DNA of 64,000 bases from an uncultured Ruminococcus sp. (GTDB taxonomy: Bacteria; Bacillota; Clostridia; Oscillospirales; Ruminococcaceae). The stretch spans positions 35,994-99,993 of the forward strand of contig CANQJO010000006.1 of NCBI GenBank assembly GCA_947624255.1, written 5' to 3'. Shown one piece after another: positions 7,473 to 16,139 of this stretch (position 1 is the first letter of the stretch; every line of letters starts with the position of its first letter). The notes beneath the pieces are model-generated. The model made no database searches. It saw nothing but the letters and a program-made list of their open reading frames with translations, and had not been told where the DNA came from. A program made the position numbers and the translations under genes.

Positions 7473-9325
7473 GAGAAAAAATTGAAAAACATTTGCTGTC
7501 GGTGCAGAAGCCTTCACGCTACATTGGCGGAGAGGTCGGCAGCATCGTCAAGGATAAGTCAAAGGTAGATGTGCGGTTCGCCTTTTGCTTTCCGGACACA
7601 TACGATATCGGAATGTCGCATCTCGGCATGAAGATACTCTACTCCCTGACCAACGAAAGGGAGAATTATTGGTGTGAGCGTTGTTTTGCTCCGGGAGAGG
7701 ACTTTGAGCGGATAATGCGTGAAAATGAAATACCTCTCTATGCGCTTGAAAGCCTCGATCCCATAAGAGATTTTGACTTCATAGGATTTACCATGCAGTA
7801 TGAGCTTTCATACACCAACGTGCTGAATATGCTTGATCTTGCAGGAATACCTTTGTTCTCACGTGACCGCACCGATGAGCTGACGCAGATCGTTGTTGCC
7901 GGCGGACCGTGTGTGTGCAATCCTGAGCCGCTTGCCGACTTTTTCGATATCTTCATTATGGGAGAGGGCGAGGAGGTCAACCTTGAGCTTATGGATCTGT
8001 ATCACGAGATGAAGTCTCAGGGAGCATCACGCCGTGATTTCCTGCGCCGTGCCGCCTGTATTGAGGGAATATACGTTCCGCAGTTCTATCACTTCTATTA
8101 TAATGAAGACGGCACTATACGGCGCATGGAGGTCACTGACGGAGCGCCGGAAACTGTCAGAAAACGTATTATCAAAGATCTTGACAAGGTTTACTATCCG
8201 GATAATTTTGTTGTGCCGTTTACGGAGATAGTTCATGACAGAGCATCTGTGGAGGTCCTTCGGGGCTGCATCAGAGGCTGCCGTTTTTGTCAGGCAGGTT
8301 TCATCTACAGACCGTTCCGTGAAAAATCCACCGAGGTGATATGCTCTGAAACGAAGGCACTGTGCGAAAATACCGGATACGATGAGGTATCTCTTGCTTC
8401 GCTGAGCACGAGCGATCACTCGGAGATAGATCCCATGCTCACAAAGCTCATCGACTATACCGCCGGCGAAAGGATAAATCTCTCGCTGCCGTCTCTGAGA
8501 GCGGATAACTTTTCGGAGTCACTTTTAGAAAAGATAAAAAAGGTGCGCCGCAGCGGTCTGACATTCGCCGCAGAGGGAGGTACACAGCGCCTGAGAGATG
8601 TCATCAACAAAAATGTTACCGAGGACGAAATAATGAATACCTGCCGGATCGCATTTGAGGGCGGATACACGGGAGTAAAGCTCTACTTTATGATGGGACT
8701 TCCGACCGAAACTGATGAAGATATCGTTGGTATAGCCGAGCTTGCACAGCGTGTTGCGGATCTTTATTATACCATAGAAGATCGTCCCAAGGGCAGGGGA
8801 GTGCAGGTATCTGTCAGTACAGCGACATTTGTCCCGAAGCCGTTTACGCCGTTCCAGTTTGAACCGCAGGACACACGTGAGATGATAGAGCATAAGCAGA
8901 AACTGCTCCTTGACTCTGTCAAGACGAAGAAGATAAGAGTGAGCTATCATGACCCGAATGTGAGTATTCTCGAGGCTGTTCTTGCCAAGGGCGACAGGCG
9001 GCTTTGCAATGTGATATATTCTGCGTGGAGAAAAGGCTGCAAATTCGACAGCTGGAGCGAATATTTCCGCTTTGACCGCTGGTCGGAGGCTTTTGACGAA
9101 TGCGGGATAGATCCGGGATTTTACGCAAACAGGAGATTTTCCTATGATGAGATACTTCCGTGGGATCATATAGATTTCTTCGTTTCAAAGGATTTTCTTA
9201 TCAGGGAAAACAAAACTGCTCACCGCGGAGAGACAACTCCCAACTGCCGGCAGAGATGCTCGGGCTGCGGAGTGAATAAGCATATAGGAGGACGCTGCTT
9301 TGATCAGACTGAGAGCTGTATTTGA
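7466..9325 (+). CDS. B12-binding-type radical SAM protein (TIGR03960-like)
   Basis: 619 aa. The N-terminal third resembles a cobalamin-binding fold and the middle carries the radical SAM cluster site CIRGCRFCQAG (CxxxCxxC). The C-terminus ends in a Cys-rich tail (CRQRCSGCGVNKHIGGRC) that may bind another metal centre. By order and content it matches the TIGR03960 radical SAM family, often fused to or followed by DUF2344, as here. The substrate is unknown; links to RNA or ribosome modification have been suggested because of its neighbours in other genomes. It begins inside the cdd stop and ends 26 bases inside the next gene, so translation is coupled. Confidence 0.85.
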   Translation: MLREKIEKHLLSVQKPSRYIGGEVGSIVKDKSKVDVRFAFCFPDTYDIGMSHLGMKILYSLTNERENYWCERCFAPGEDFERIMRENEIPLYALESLDPIRDFDFIGFTMQYELSYTNVLNMLDLAGIPLFSRDRTDELTQIVVAGGPCVCNPEPLADFFDIFIMGEGEEVNLELMDLYHEMKSQGASRRDFLRRAACIEGIYVPQFYHFYYNEDGTIRRMEVTDGAPETVRKRIIKDLDKVYYPDNFVVPFTEIVHDRASVEVLRGCIRGCRFCQAGFIYRPFREKSTEVICSETKALCENTGYDEVSLASLSTSDHSEIDPMLTKLIDYTAGERINLSLPSLRADNFSESLLEKIKKVRRSGLTFAAEGGTQRLRDVINKNVTEDEIMNTCRIAFEGGYTGVKLYFMMGLPTETDEDIVGIAELAQRVADLYYTIEDRPKGRGVQVSVSTATFVPKPFTPFQFEPQDTREMIEHKQKLLLDSVKTKKIRVSYHDPNVSILEAVLAKGDRRLCNVIYSAWRKGCKFDSWSEYFRFDRWSEAFDECGIDPGFYANRRFSYDEILPWDHIDFFVSKDFLIRENKTAHRGETTPNCRQRCSGCGVNKHIGGRCFDQTESCI

Positions 9326-9953
9326 AAAAACAGGCAGGGCGAAGTATATCTCTCACCTTGATCTGAACCGTTGTATGCTGAGGACGTTCCGCCGCTCGGG
9401 GCTGCCTGTGTGGTATACAGAGGGATTTAATCCCCACCCGTATTATTCCTTTGCGCTTGCTCTCTCACTGGGATATGAAAGCATCTGTGAGATACTTGAC
9501 TTCAACCTCAATGAGCCGCTCCCCTTTGACGAGGTGCGCAGATGCCTCAACAGTGTTATGCCGGAGGGGATGAGTATACGCTCGGTCAGTGAGCCGATAC
9601 GCAAGGTGACGGCGATCGCAAAGGCAGAGTATGTTATCCGTCTCACGGCTGATGATCCGGAGAGACTTTCAGGTGATATTGAACGTCTTATGGCAGGGGA
9701 GAATATCCTCGTAGAAAAAAAGACGAAAAAAGGTGCTAAAATAGTTGATATAAAGCCCTCTACAGAGATAATAAGCTGCAAAGCGAGCGGAAATATATCA
9801 GAGCTTGTGATGAGACTTCCGGCAGGAACGCAGACGAATTTTAATCCCACGCTGTTTCTTGATGCGCTGAAAAATGCCGATACTGAGCCGTTTGAGATAC
9901 TCGGAGTCTGCCGGACAGCCATACTCTGTGAAAATAATGAAATTTTTTTGTAA
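9300..9953 (+). CDS. DUF2344 protein, partner of the radical SAM enzyme
   Basis: 217 aa. It matches the DUF2344 (TIGR03936) pattern: RAVFEKTGRAKYISHLDL near the N-terminus, then PVWYTEGFNPHPYYSFALAL. In many genomes this domain is fused to the C-terminus of the TIGR03960 radical SAM protein; here it is a separate gene overlapping it by 26 bases. It starts with TTG at 9300, chosen because AGGAGG lies seven bases upstream and no ATG or GTG fits. Function unknown. Confidence 0.85.
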   Translation: MIRLRAVFEKTGRAKYISHLDLNRCMLRTFRRSGLPVWYTEGFNPHPYYSFALALSLGYESICEILDFNLNEPLPFDEVRRCLNSVMPEGMSIRSVSEPIRKVTAIAKAEYVIRLTADDPERLSGDIERLMAGENILVEKKTKKGAKIVDIKPSTEIISCKASGNISELVMRLPAGTQTNFNPTLFLDALKNADTEPFEILGVCRTAILCENNEIFL

Positions 9954-9959
9954 AAATGC

Positions 9960-9988
9960 TTGCAATTTTCGGAGAAGTGTGATATAAT
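9960..9988 (+). promoter_or_regulatory. Promoter of rplS
   Basis: TTGCAA (9960-9965), 17-base spacer, TATAAT (9983-9988). It implies a leader of about 220 bases before rplS. Confidence 0.85.
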
Positions 9989-9995
9989 TAAAAAG

Positions 9996-10213
9996 CATTT
10001 GAGATCCGTTCGGACTGTCTGCGGCTTAAATACTGCGGTCAGACGAATGAGAATTAATGCCGAAAGACATTAAATCGAGCAGTCCGCTGCCTGCATTTCC
10101 CCTTTAAGGCGGAACGCCGCTGTACGGCAATGTTTTTCTGTGATGAAGTGAATGCTGAACACTTCTTCATCAGGACAGGTAAGAATGTTCGGAAATTTTA
10201 GGAGGAAAAGCAA
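9996..10213 (+). promoter_or_regulatory. Long 5' leader of rplS
   Basis: No gene fits. It contains several inverted repeats, such as TGATGAAGTG (10141-10150) with the complementary CACTTCTTCATCA arm (10160-10172). Firmicute L19 leaders that bind L19 are known, but this one is longer than I would expect and I cannot match the consensus by eye. Confidence 0.45.
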
Positions 10214-10558
10214 ATGGATGCACTTAAACTCATCAGCGAATCAAGTATGAAGGAAAATGTTCCGCAGTTCAATGTAGGTGATACTGTGAGAGTACACGTA
10301 CAGATCAAGGAGGGCGACAAAAGCCGTATCCAGATCTTTGAGGGAACAGTTATCGCCAAGAAGCACGGCGGTATCAGCGAGACATTCACTGTAAGACGTG
10401 TAGCTCACGGCTGCGGTATTGAGAGAGTCTTCCCGCTTCACTCGCCTGTTGTTGACAAGGTAGAGGTCGTAAGATACGGTAAAGTCCGCAGAGCAAAGCT
10501 CTATTACCTCAGAGACAGAGTGGGCAAGGCTGCAAAAGTCAAGGAACAGATCCGGTAA
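10214..10558 (+). CDS. rplS: 50S ribosomal protein L19
   Basis: 114 aa, full length. Typical L19 sequence: [69 protein letters not shown]. It sits at the interface of the 30S and 50S subunits. It has its own promoter and long leader, and AGGAGG precedes the ATG by about eight bases. Confidence 0.98.
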   Translation: MDALKLISESSMKENVPQFNVGDTVRVHVQIKEGDKSRIQIFEGTVIAKKHGGISETFTVRRVAHGCGIERVFPLHSPVVDKVEVVRYGKVRRAKLYYLRDRVGKAAKVKEQIR

Positions 10559-10574
10559 GAGCCGGTCGGGATCT

Positions 10575-10778
10575 GTTGCGGATGGCAAGCAGATCTACAG
10601 CATCTGCAACGGATATCGTATGCCGCCATCTGATGCAAATGACAAAACAGATGACGAGCAGAAATTTTGTTTGTCAAGGAAGAGGACGAAAGCATACTTT
10701 TTGTATGGTGAGTACTGTGACGCAGACAAACGGGATCTATGCCGTCAGATAATTGCTGTTTGCATCAGAGGGCGGTAT
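10575..10778 (+). ncRNA. Candidate structured RNA downstream of rplS
   Basis: Stacked pairings: hairpin GTTGCGGATG/CATCTGCAAC (10575-10584, 10601-10610); a 20-bp outer stem (10620-10639 with 10759-10778; one mismatch, one G-U); TGACG/CGTCA (10652-10656, 10743-10747); a 12-bp stem (10664-10675 with 10725-10736, three G-U); and a tip hairpin CATAC-TTTTT-GTATG (10693-10707). The order gives one long interrupted hairpin. A terminator follows at 10841. No known RNA family is recognised; a 3' UTR structure or decayed hairpin element is possible. Confidence 0.5.
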
Positions 10779-10840
10779 GTAAACAGGCTCAAGGCTTCAG
10801 GCTGTGTTCAGGCAGGAGGCTTACTGTCTGAGCGTGTCGT

Positions 10841-10862
10841 GGGGACTTAATGTCCCCTTTTT
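10841..10862 (+). terminator. Intrinsic terminator
   Basis: GGGGAC-TTAAT-GTCCCC followed by TTTTT. It ends the rplS transcript or the structured RNA. Confidence 0.88.
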
Positions 10863-10888
10863 GCTATACCGGGAGCTATGCTCCCGGA

Positions 10889-11045
10889 ATACTGATCTCA
10901 CTCTAAAACCCGGCGTAACGAAGATTCGGCACCTTTTACTGTGTCAAAGTGACCCGACATACGTCAGTACGGCTTCGTCACTTTTCCTTGTAACAGGCAC
11001 AGTCCGGCCGCAGATCCTGCGCAGCTTTTAGAATTAAATCAGTAT
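10889..11045. repeat. Palindromic repeat, enlarged copy B (157 bp)
   Basis: Ends ATACTGATCTCACTCTAAAA (left) and an inverse ending AAATCAGTAT (right), as in copies A and C. The inner part is longer and holds its own pairings, for example AAAGTGAC/GTCACTTT and ACTGTG/CACAGT. A hairpin CCGGGAG/CTCCCGG (10869-10887) abuts the left end. Confidence 0.7.
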
Positions 11046-11126
11046 AACATAACGGCAGCTCTAAAAAGCTCTTTTGGGAAAAGCGGTTTTTCAGAGTTGC
11101 CCATAACATGAATGCAGAGGTACATT

Positions 11127-11915
11127 ATGGAAGAGAATAAAGATTTGAAGCTGCCGGAGGGATCGTCCGAAGAAGCTGATATAGCCGAAAATGAAACCGT
11201 TGACGGAGAAACTGAGATGATCGGGGAACAGACTGACGGCTCTGATACGGAGCATTCCGGTGAGAAAAAAGGAAACAGTCTGCTGAATGATATCGTTGAG
11301 ATCGCTGAATCAACGCTCATCACTGTTTTTGTGATGATGCTGGTGTTCACATATATACTTCATCCCGTAAATGTTGTGGGAAAATCTATGTATCCCACGC
11401 TGAATGACGGCGACAGAGTGTTCATGACAACTGTTTACGGGAAGCCGAAATACGGCGATATCGTGGTCATCAACAATGATGCCGCATATTTCCTCGACAA
11501 CGAGGGAAAGCCTTACAAGGAGGATCCTTCAAATAATCCCCTTATCGAGTGCATCATAAAAAGAGTCATTGCCGGTGAAAACCAGACGATAGAGATAGAT
11601 AATTCTGCCCCCGATCCGCAGAACTGGTGTGTAAAGGTCGACGGAAAGGTCCTTGATGAGCCGTACCTTGCTCTGAACGCCGTTACAAGCAGCTCAGGTG
11701 CGTTTGATGGAAAATTCCCGTTTACAGTCCCGGAGGGCTACTGCTTCGTAATGGGCGATAACAGGACTAATTCGTCAGACAGCCGAAGCATATGGGTCGG
11801 TCTTGTCAAAGAGGATCAGATAATCGGCAAGGCTATTATTCGGTATGCACCTCTTGATGAACTCAGGATACTTGTAAACTCCTATAAGGAGACTTATCTG
11901 GGCGAAGAAGCCTGA
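11127..11915 (+). CDS. lepB: Signal peptidase I
   Basis: 262 aa. It removes signal peptides from exported proteins at the outer face of the membrane. An acidic cytoplasmic head of about 55 residues is followed by one membrane segment (STLITVFVMMLVFTYIL). The Ser nucleophile is in VGKSMYPTL and the general-base Lys in IIKRVIAGENQ; the later box GDNRTNSSDSR is intact. ATG 11127 has AGAGG six bases upstream; the earlier in-frame ATG at 11112 lacks a site. It is the first gene of a row lepB-rbgA-rnhB-yraN-thrC with very short gaps. Confidence 0.95.
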   Translation: MEENKDLKLPEGSSEEADIAENETVDGETEMIGEQTDGSDTEHSGEKKGNSLLNDIVEIAESTLITVFVMMLVFTYILHPVNVVGKSMYPTLNDGDRVFMTTVYGKPKYGDIVVINNDAAYFLDNEGKPYKEDPSNNPLIECIIKRVIAGENQTIEIDNSAPDPQNWCVKVDGKVLDEPYLALNAVTSSSGAFDGKFPFTVPEGYCFVMGDNRTNSSDSRSIWVGLVKEDQIIGKAIIRYAPLDELRILVNSYKETYLGEEA

Positions 11916-11935
11916 TGCATCAATGGAGATGTGAA

Positions 11936-12817
11936 ATGGATAATATCGAAATGAAGCAGATACAGTGGTTCCCCGGACATATGGCAAAGACACGCCGTAT
12001 GATAATCTCTGAGCTTAAATTGGTCGATGCTGTGGCTGAACTCGTTGATGCGAGAGCACCTCTCAGCAGCAGAAATCCCGAAATGGACAGACTCACAAAG
12101 GGAAAGCCGAGAATTATCCTGCTGAATAAGTGTGATCTTGCCGATGAACGTGCAACTCAGAAATGGATAAACTATTTCAGAAGCACCGGCCGGGATGCTG
12201 CGGCTGTCGACTGCAGATCGGGCAGGGGAGTGAAGGATCTCCTTAAAATTATAAGAGAGGGCATACTCAGCGATCTGATCGAAAAGCGGCAGAAGAACGG
12301 AATGACGGGTGCTCCCGTAAGGCTGATGATAGCAGGTATCCCAAATGTGGGAAAATCCTCGCTGATAAATAAGCTCGTCGGCTCAAAGCGTGCTAAGACA
12401 GAGGACAGACCGGGCGTCACCAGAACAAAGCAGTGGATAAAACTCGGAGATAACGCTGAACTGCTCGATACCCCCGGAGTGCTTGCTCCCAAGTATGAGG
12501 ATCAGGAGGCTGCGGTAAGGCTTGCTTTAACGGGCGCTGTAAATGACGAAATACTCGACAGAGAAGCTCTTGCCATGAAACTGCTGACATATCTTGCGGA
12601 AAACTCCCCGGCATCGCTGAAAGAACGCTATAAGACAGAGATCTCCCCCGAAGACACAGGTGCGGAGCTGCTTGAAAAGATCGGCAGAAAGCGAGGCATG
12701 ATGATCTCGGGCGGAGAAATAGATACGGAACGTGCGGCGATAACCGTACTTGATGAATTCAGAAGCGGTAAGCTGGGGCGCATCACCCTTGAACTTCCGC
12801 CGGAGAAAAAGCAATGA
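11936..12817 (+). CDS. rbgA: Ribosome biogenesis GTPase RbgA (YlqF)
   Basis: 293 aa. A late 50S assembly factor with circularly permuted GTPase motifs in the order G4 (LNKCDLA), G1 (GIPNVGKSS), G3 (DTPG). The start QIQWFPGHMAKTRRM is the family hallmark. ATG 11936 is used because GGAGATG lies just upstream; the frame runs on to 11915, overlapping the lepB stop. The last four bases overlap rnhB (ATGA). Confidence 0.95.
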   Translation: MDNIEMKQIQWFPGHMAKTRRMIISELKLVDAVAELVDARAPLSSRNPEMDRLTKGKPRIILLNKCDLADERATQKWINYFRSTGRDAAAVDCRSGRGVKDLLKIIREGILSDLIEKRQKNGMTGAPVRLMIAGIPNVGKSSLINKLVGSKRAKTEDRPGVTRTKQWIKLGDNAELLDTPGVLAPKYEDQEAAVRLALTGAVNDEILDREALAMKLLTYLAENSPASLKERYKTEISPEDTGAELLEKIGRKRGMMISGGEIDTERAAITVLDEFRSGKLGRITLELPPEKKQ

Positions 12818-13437
12818 GCAGAGTGATACTACATAAGGAGCTTTTTGATTTTGATTCGCAGGTGCGAAAGAGCTTTCCTGTTGTGTGCGGTGTCGACGAG
12901 GCGGGAAGAGGTCCTCTTGCCGGGGATGTCTATGCTGCGGCAGTCGTGCTGAATGACGGTGTGATGATAGACTATCTCAACGACAGCAAAAAGCTCTCGG
13001 AAAAGCGGCGTGAGGAGCTTTTCGGCGTAATAAAGGAAAAAGCGGAGGCTTACTGCATCGCTTCGGCTTCTGTTGATGAAATAGACACTCTGAATATACT
13101 GAATGCGGCGATGCTTGCCATGAAAAGGGCTGTGGAGGGACTCGGTCTTCTGCCGGATACGGCTCTCATTGACGGCAATAAGGCTCCGGAGCTGCTGTGT
13201 CCTGCAAGGACTGTCGTCAAGGGAGATGCCTTGTCTGCCTCTATAGCGGCAGCATCTGTTCTGGCAAAGGTCGCCCGTGACCGGTATATGCGTGAGCTTG
13301 CTGAGAAATATCCCGAATACTGCTTCGATCAGCACAAGGGATATGGTACGAAGCTCCACTATGAGATGATAGAAAAATACGGTATCTCGCCTGTCCACCG
13401 CCGGACATTTCTGAAAAAGCTCTATGACGAAAAGTGA
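12814..13437 (+). CDS. rnhB: Ribonuclease HII
   Basis: 207 aa. It cleaves RNA in RNA-DNA hybrids and single ribonucleotides in DNA. Motif CGVDEAGRGPLAGDVY carries the first two metal-binding acids; ALIDGNK and the later D-x-Y region supply the others. The order rbgA-rnhB-yraN is common in Firmicutes. Start overlaps the rbgA stop (ATGA) and the end overlaps yraN by 14 bases. Confidence 0.95.
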   Translation: MSRVILHKELFDFDSQVRKSFPVVCGVDEAGRGPLAGDVYAAAVVLNDGVMIDYLNDSKKLSEKRREELFGVIKEKAEAYCIASASVDEIDTLNILNAAMLAMKRAVEGLGLLPDTALIDGNKAPELLCPARTVVKGDALSASIAAASVLAKVARDRYMRELAEKYPEYCFDQHKGYGTKLHYEMIEKYGISPVHRRTFLKKLYDEK

Positions 13438-13801
13438 GATCGGCAGGCTCGGTGAGATCAAGGTCTGCGAGTACCTCACAGGAAAGGGATACAGGATCGT
13501 CACACGCAATTACAGGATCAAGGGCGGAGAGATCGACATAATTGCTGAAAACGGCAGGTATATTGCTTTCGTTGAAGTGAAGACACGCAAGCCGGACAGT
13601 ATGGTCGGCGGCTTCGAGGCAGTGAACAAACGAAAACAAGGACTTATAATAAAAACGGCTGCTGATTACTGCACGAAAAATCCCATACAATTGCAGCCTC
13701 GGTTCGACATAGCACAGGTCATTGCAGATGATGCGGCGATTTTGCGGATAGATTATATCCCGAACGCATATGATGCTACCGGCTATGATCTTATTTTCTG
13801 A
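13424..13801 (+). CDS. yraN: YraN/UPF0102 endonuclease-like protein
   Basis: 125 aa. It shows the UPF0102 pattern: GRLGEIKVCEYLTGKGYRI, then RNYRIKGGEIDIIAENG and FVEVKTRK, which is the D-ExK core of a PD-(D/E)XK nuclease fold. Function in the cell is unknown, though it travels with rnhB widely. Confidence 0.9.
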   Translation: MTKSEIGRLGEIKVCEYLTGKGYRIVTRNYRIKGGEIDIIAENGRYIAFVEVKTRKPDSMVGGFEAVNKRKQGLIIKTAADYCTKNPIQLQPRFDIAQVIADDAAILRIDYIPNAYDATGYDLIF

Positions 13802-13812
13802 AAGGTGATATT

Positions 13813-15306
13813 ATGTTCTATAACAGCACAAGAAACAGCAATGTCAGGGTAACAAGCGCAGAGGCTATAGCCCGGGGAATTTCTTCTGACGGCGGACTTT
13901 TCGTCCCTGAGACGATACCCGAGCTCTCTCTCGATGAGATCGTTTCTCTCGGAGGCATGAGCTATGCTGAAAGAGCTGCATTTGTTTTTTCAAAATATCT
14001 GACTGATTTCACCGAGGCTGAGATACGCCTGTGTACTGAAAGTGCCTACAATACAAAGAATTTTGAGACTGAAAGCATTGCCGAGCTTGCCCACCTCTTT
14101 GACGGCACATATATGCTGGAGCTGTGGCACGGACCGACTTGTGCTTTCAAGGATATGGCTTTGCAGATACTGCCATATTTCCTTACAACATCGGCAAAAA
14201 AAATGAAATTGGATAAAAAGATAGTCATTCTTGTCGCTACATCGGGTGATACCGGAAAGGCGGCTCTTGAGGGTTTCCGTGATGTTGAGGGAACATCTAT
14301 ACTTGTATTCTATCCCGAAGACGGCGTAAGTGCCATGCAGAAACGCCAGATGAAAACTCAGGAGGGCGACAATGTTGGAGTCTGCGCTCTCAAAGGAAAT
14401 TTCGATGACTGTCAGAACGGTGTCAAAGCGATCTTCACAGACAGCGATGTCAAGGAGCAGCTTGACAAGAACGGCATGATGTTCTCCAGTGCCAACTCGA
14501 TCAACTGGGGAAGACTTGTTCCGCAGATCGTCTACTACATCTCCGCATATGCTGAGCTTGTCAAGGACGGCGATATCAATGCCGGCGAAAAGATCAATAT
14601 CGTAGTTCCCACGGGAAATTTCGGCAATATCCTTGCAGCCTGCTATGCAAAGCATATGGGAGTTCCGGTGAACAAGCTCATATGCGCATCGAATATAAAC
14701 AATGTACTGACAGATTTCATAAATACGGGAGTCTATGACAGAAACCGCCGTTTCTATGCAACGGTGTCGCCGTCAATGGATATCCTTATCTCCAGCAATC
14801 TTGAAAGACTGCTCTATCTCATGACGGACAGGAATGATGCGGTCATACGTGAGTGGTTCGGCAAACTTGCTTCGGAAGGCAGATATGAGGTCACTGATGA
14901 AGTAAAGAAAAAAATTCAAGACGAGTTTTGCGCCGGTTTCTGCAATGACGATGAGACAAAGACTGTTATTCACGATATTTTTGAGAAGTATTCCTACGTC
15001 TGCGATACACATACTGCTGTGGCAGTTAAGGTATACAACGACTACAAGGCTTCTACGGGAGATACTACACGCACGATCATAGCGTCAACGGCAAGTCCGT
15101 ACAAGTTCAGTCCGGCAGTTCTCGAGGCACTTGAGGGCAAGGCATCAGACATTGATGAATACTCCAAGGCATACCGACTGGCAGAGCTTTCGGGATCGAA
15201 GATGCCTTCTGCGCTTGCGGATCTCAAAAATAAGCCGGAGCGATTCTGTGATGTTATCGACAAAACGGAACAGAAAAATTACGTTCTGTCACAGCTTGGA
15301 ATATGA
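13813..15306 (+). CDS. thrC: Threonine synthase
   Basis: 497 aa. It makes threonine from O-phosphohomoserine with pyridoxal phosphate. N-terminal SSDGGLFVPETIP and the PLP-lysine motif GPTCAFKDMALQ are typical of the longer (yeast/E. coli-like) class; VATSGDTGKAAL and VPTGNFGNI are the phosphate-binding loops. AAAGGTGAT lies just before the ATG. It ends inside the start of the next gene (ATGA overlap). Confidence 0.96.
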   Translation: MFYNSTRNSNVRVTSAEAIARGISSDGGLFVPETIPELSLDEIVSLGGMSYAERAAFVFSKYLTDFTEAEIRLCTESAYNTKNFETESIAELAHLFDGTYMLELWHGPTCAFKDMALQILPYFLTTSAKKMKLDKKIVILVATSGDTGKAALEGFRDVEGTSILVFYPEDGVSAMQKRQMKTQEGDNVGVCALKGNFDDCQNGVKAIFTDSDVKEQLDKNGMMFSSANSINWGRLVPQIVYYISAYAELVKDGDINAGEKINIVVPTGNFGNILAACYAKHMGVPVNKLICASNINNVLTDFINTGVYDRNRRFYATVSPSMDILISSNLERLLYLMTDRNDAVIREWFGKLASEGRYEVTDEVKKKIQDEFCAGFCNDDETKTVIHDIFEKYSYVCDTHTAVAVKVYNDYKASTGDTTRTIIASTASPYKFSPAVLEALEGKASDIDEYSKAYRLAELSGSKMPSALADLKNKPERFCDVIDKTEQKNYVLSQLGI

Positions 15307-15995
15307 GCCTTTTTGCTATAGGAGATCTTCACCTGAGCGTTGGTTCTCCCGAGAAGACTATGGAGATCTTCAACGGCTGGGAAAACTATCAGCAGCTTAT
15401 AAAGCAGCACTGGCAGGAGCTGATCGAGCCGGAGGATACGGTCGTTCTTGCGGGAGATATCTCGTGGGGAATGAGCCTTGAACAAGCAGCTCCCGACTTC
15501 CGGTTCATAGAGGAGCTGCCCGGAGCGAAGATCGTTCTCAAAGGGAACCACGACTATTGGTGGACGACCAAAAAGAAAATGGAGGATTTTCTTGCGGCGG
15601 AGGGCTGCTGTTCAATAAAAATACTGCATAATAACCACTTCGGGTATGGAGAATACGGCATCTGCGGGACACGCGGCTGGGTAAATATCCCGGGAGAAGC
15701 ACAGGACGAAAAGGTCCTGCGCCGTGAGGTACAGAGATTGGAGACATCGGTGCTTTCAGCGGTAAACGCAGGACTGAAACCGATTGTATTCATGCACTAT
15801 CCTCCCATATTCGGGACAAATTTCAACTATGACATTCTCGAGATACTCTACCGCTACAAGGTCAGTGATTGCTATTATGGTCACATTCATGGAAGATCTG
15901 CCCATGAGCTTTGCGTCAGGGGAGTGTATGATGATATAAATTTCCACCTTATATCAGGGGATTTTATACAATTTATTCCGGAAAAAGTGATTTAA
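15303..15995 (+). CDS. Calcineurin-like metallophosphoesterase
   Basis: 230 aa. Dimetal phosphoesterase motifs: AIGDLHLS (GDxH), LAGDISWG (GDxx), LKGNHDYWW (GNHD), FMHYPP and YYGHIHGRSAH (GHxH). The WWTTKKKME stretch is typical of a Firmicute family of unknown substrate. Translation is coupled to thrC by a 4-base overlap. It ends the row; the tig promoter follows. Confidence 0.9.
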   Translation: MSLFAIGDLHLSVGSPEKTMEIFNGWENYQQLIKQHWQELIEPEDTVVLAGDISWGMSLEQAAPDFRFIEELPGAKIVLKGNHDYWWTTKKKMEDFLAAEGCCSIKILHNNHFGYGEYGICGTRGWVNIPGEAQDEKVLRREVQRLETSVLSAVNAGLKPIVFMHYPPIFGTNFNYDILEILYRYKVSDCYYGHIHGRSAHELCVRGVYDDINFHLISGDFIQFIPEKVI

Positions 15996-16047
15996 TTTGT
16001 TTAATATGTAGAAGTGGAAAAATTTAGTAGAAAAAATTTCTGTTATG

Positions 16048-16110
16048 TGGTATAATAATCACATATGCAATTACCATACTTATTTACATTACGCTCCCAA
16101 TTGCATTGTG
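16048..16110 (+). promoter_or_regulatory. Extended -10 promoter and leader hairpin of tig
   Basis: TGG-TATAAT (16048-16056) without a clear -35. Just after it ATGCAATT (16065-16072) pairs with AATTGCAT (16099-16106), extended by CACA/TGTG, so the start of the transcript can fold. Confidence 0.55.
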
Positions 16111-16139
16111 CTATATAAATAATGGAGGACAATTTAATC

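Noticed and set aside
10620..10850. Open frame of 76 codons after rplS
   Set aside because: It lies over the strong inverted repeats, has no ribosome site and no family pattern; the structure explains the region better.
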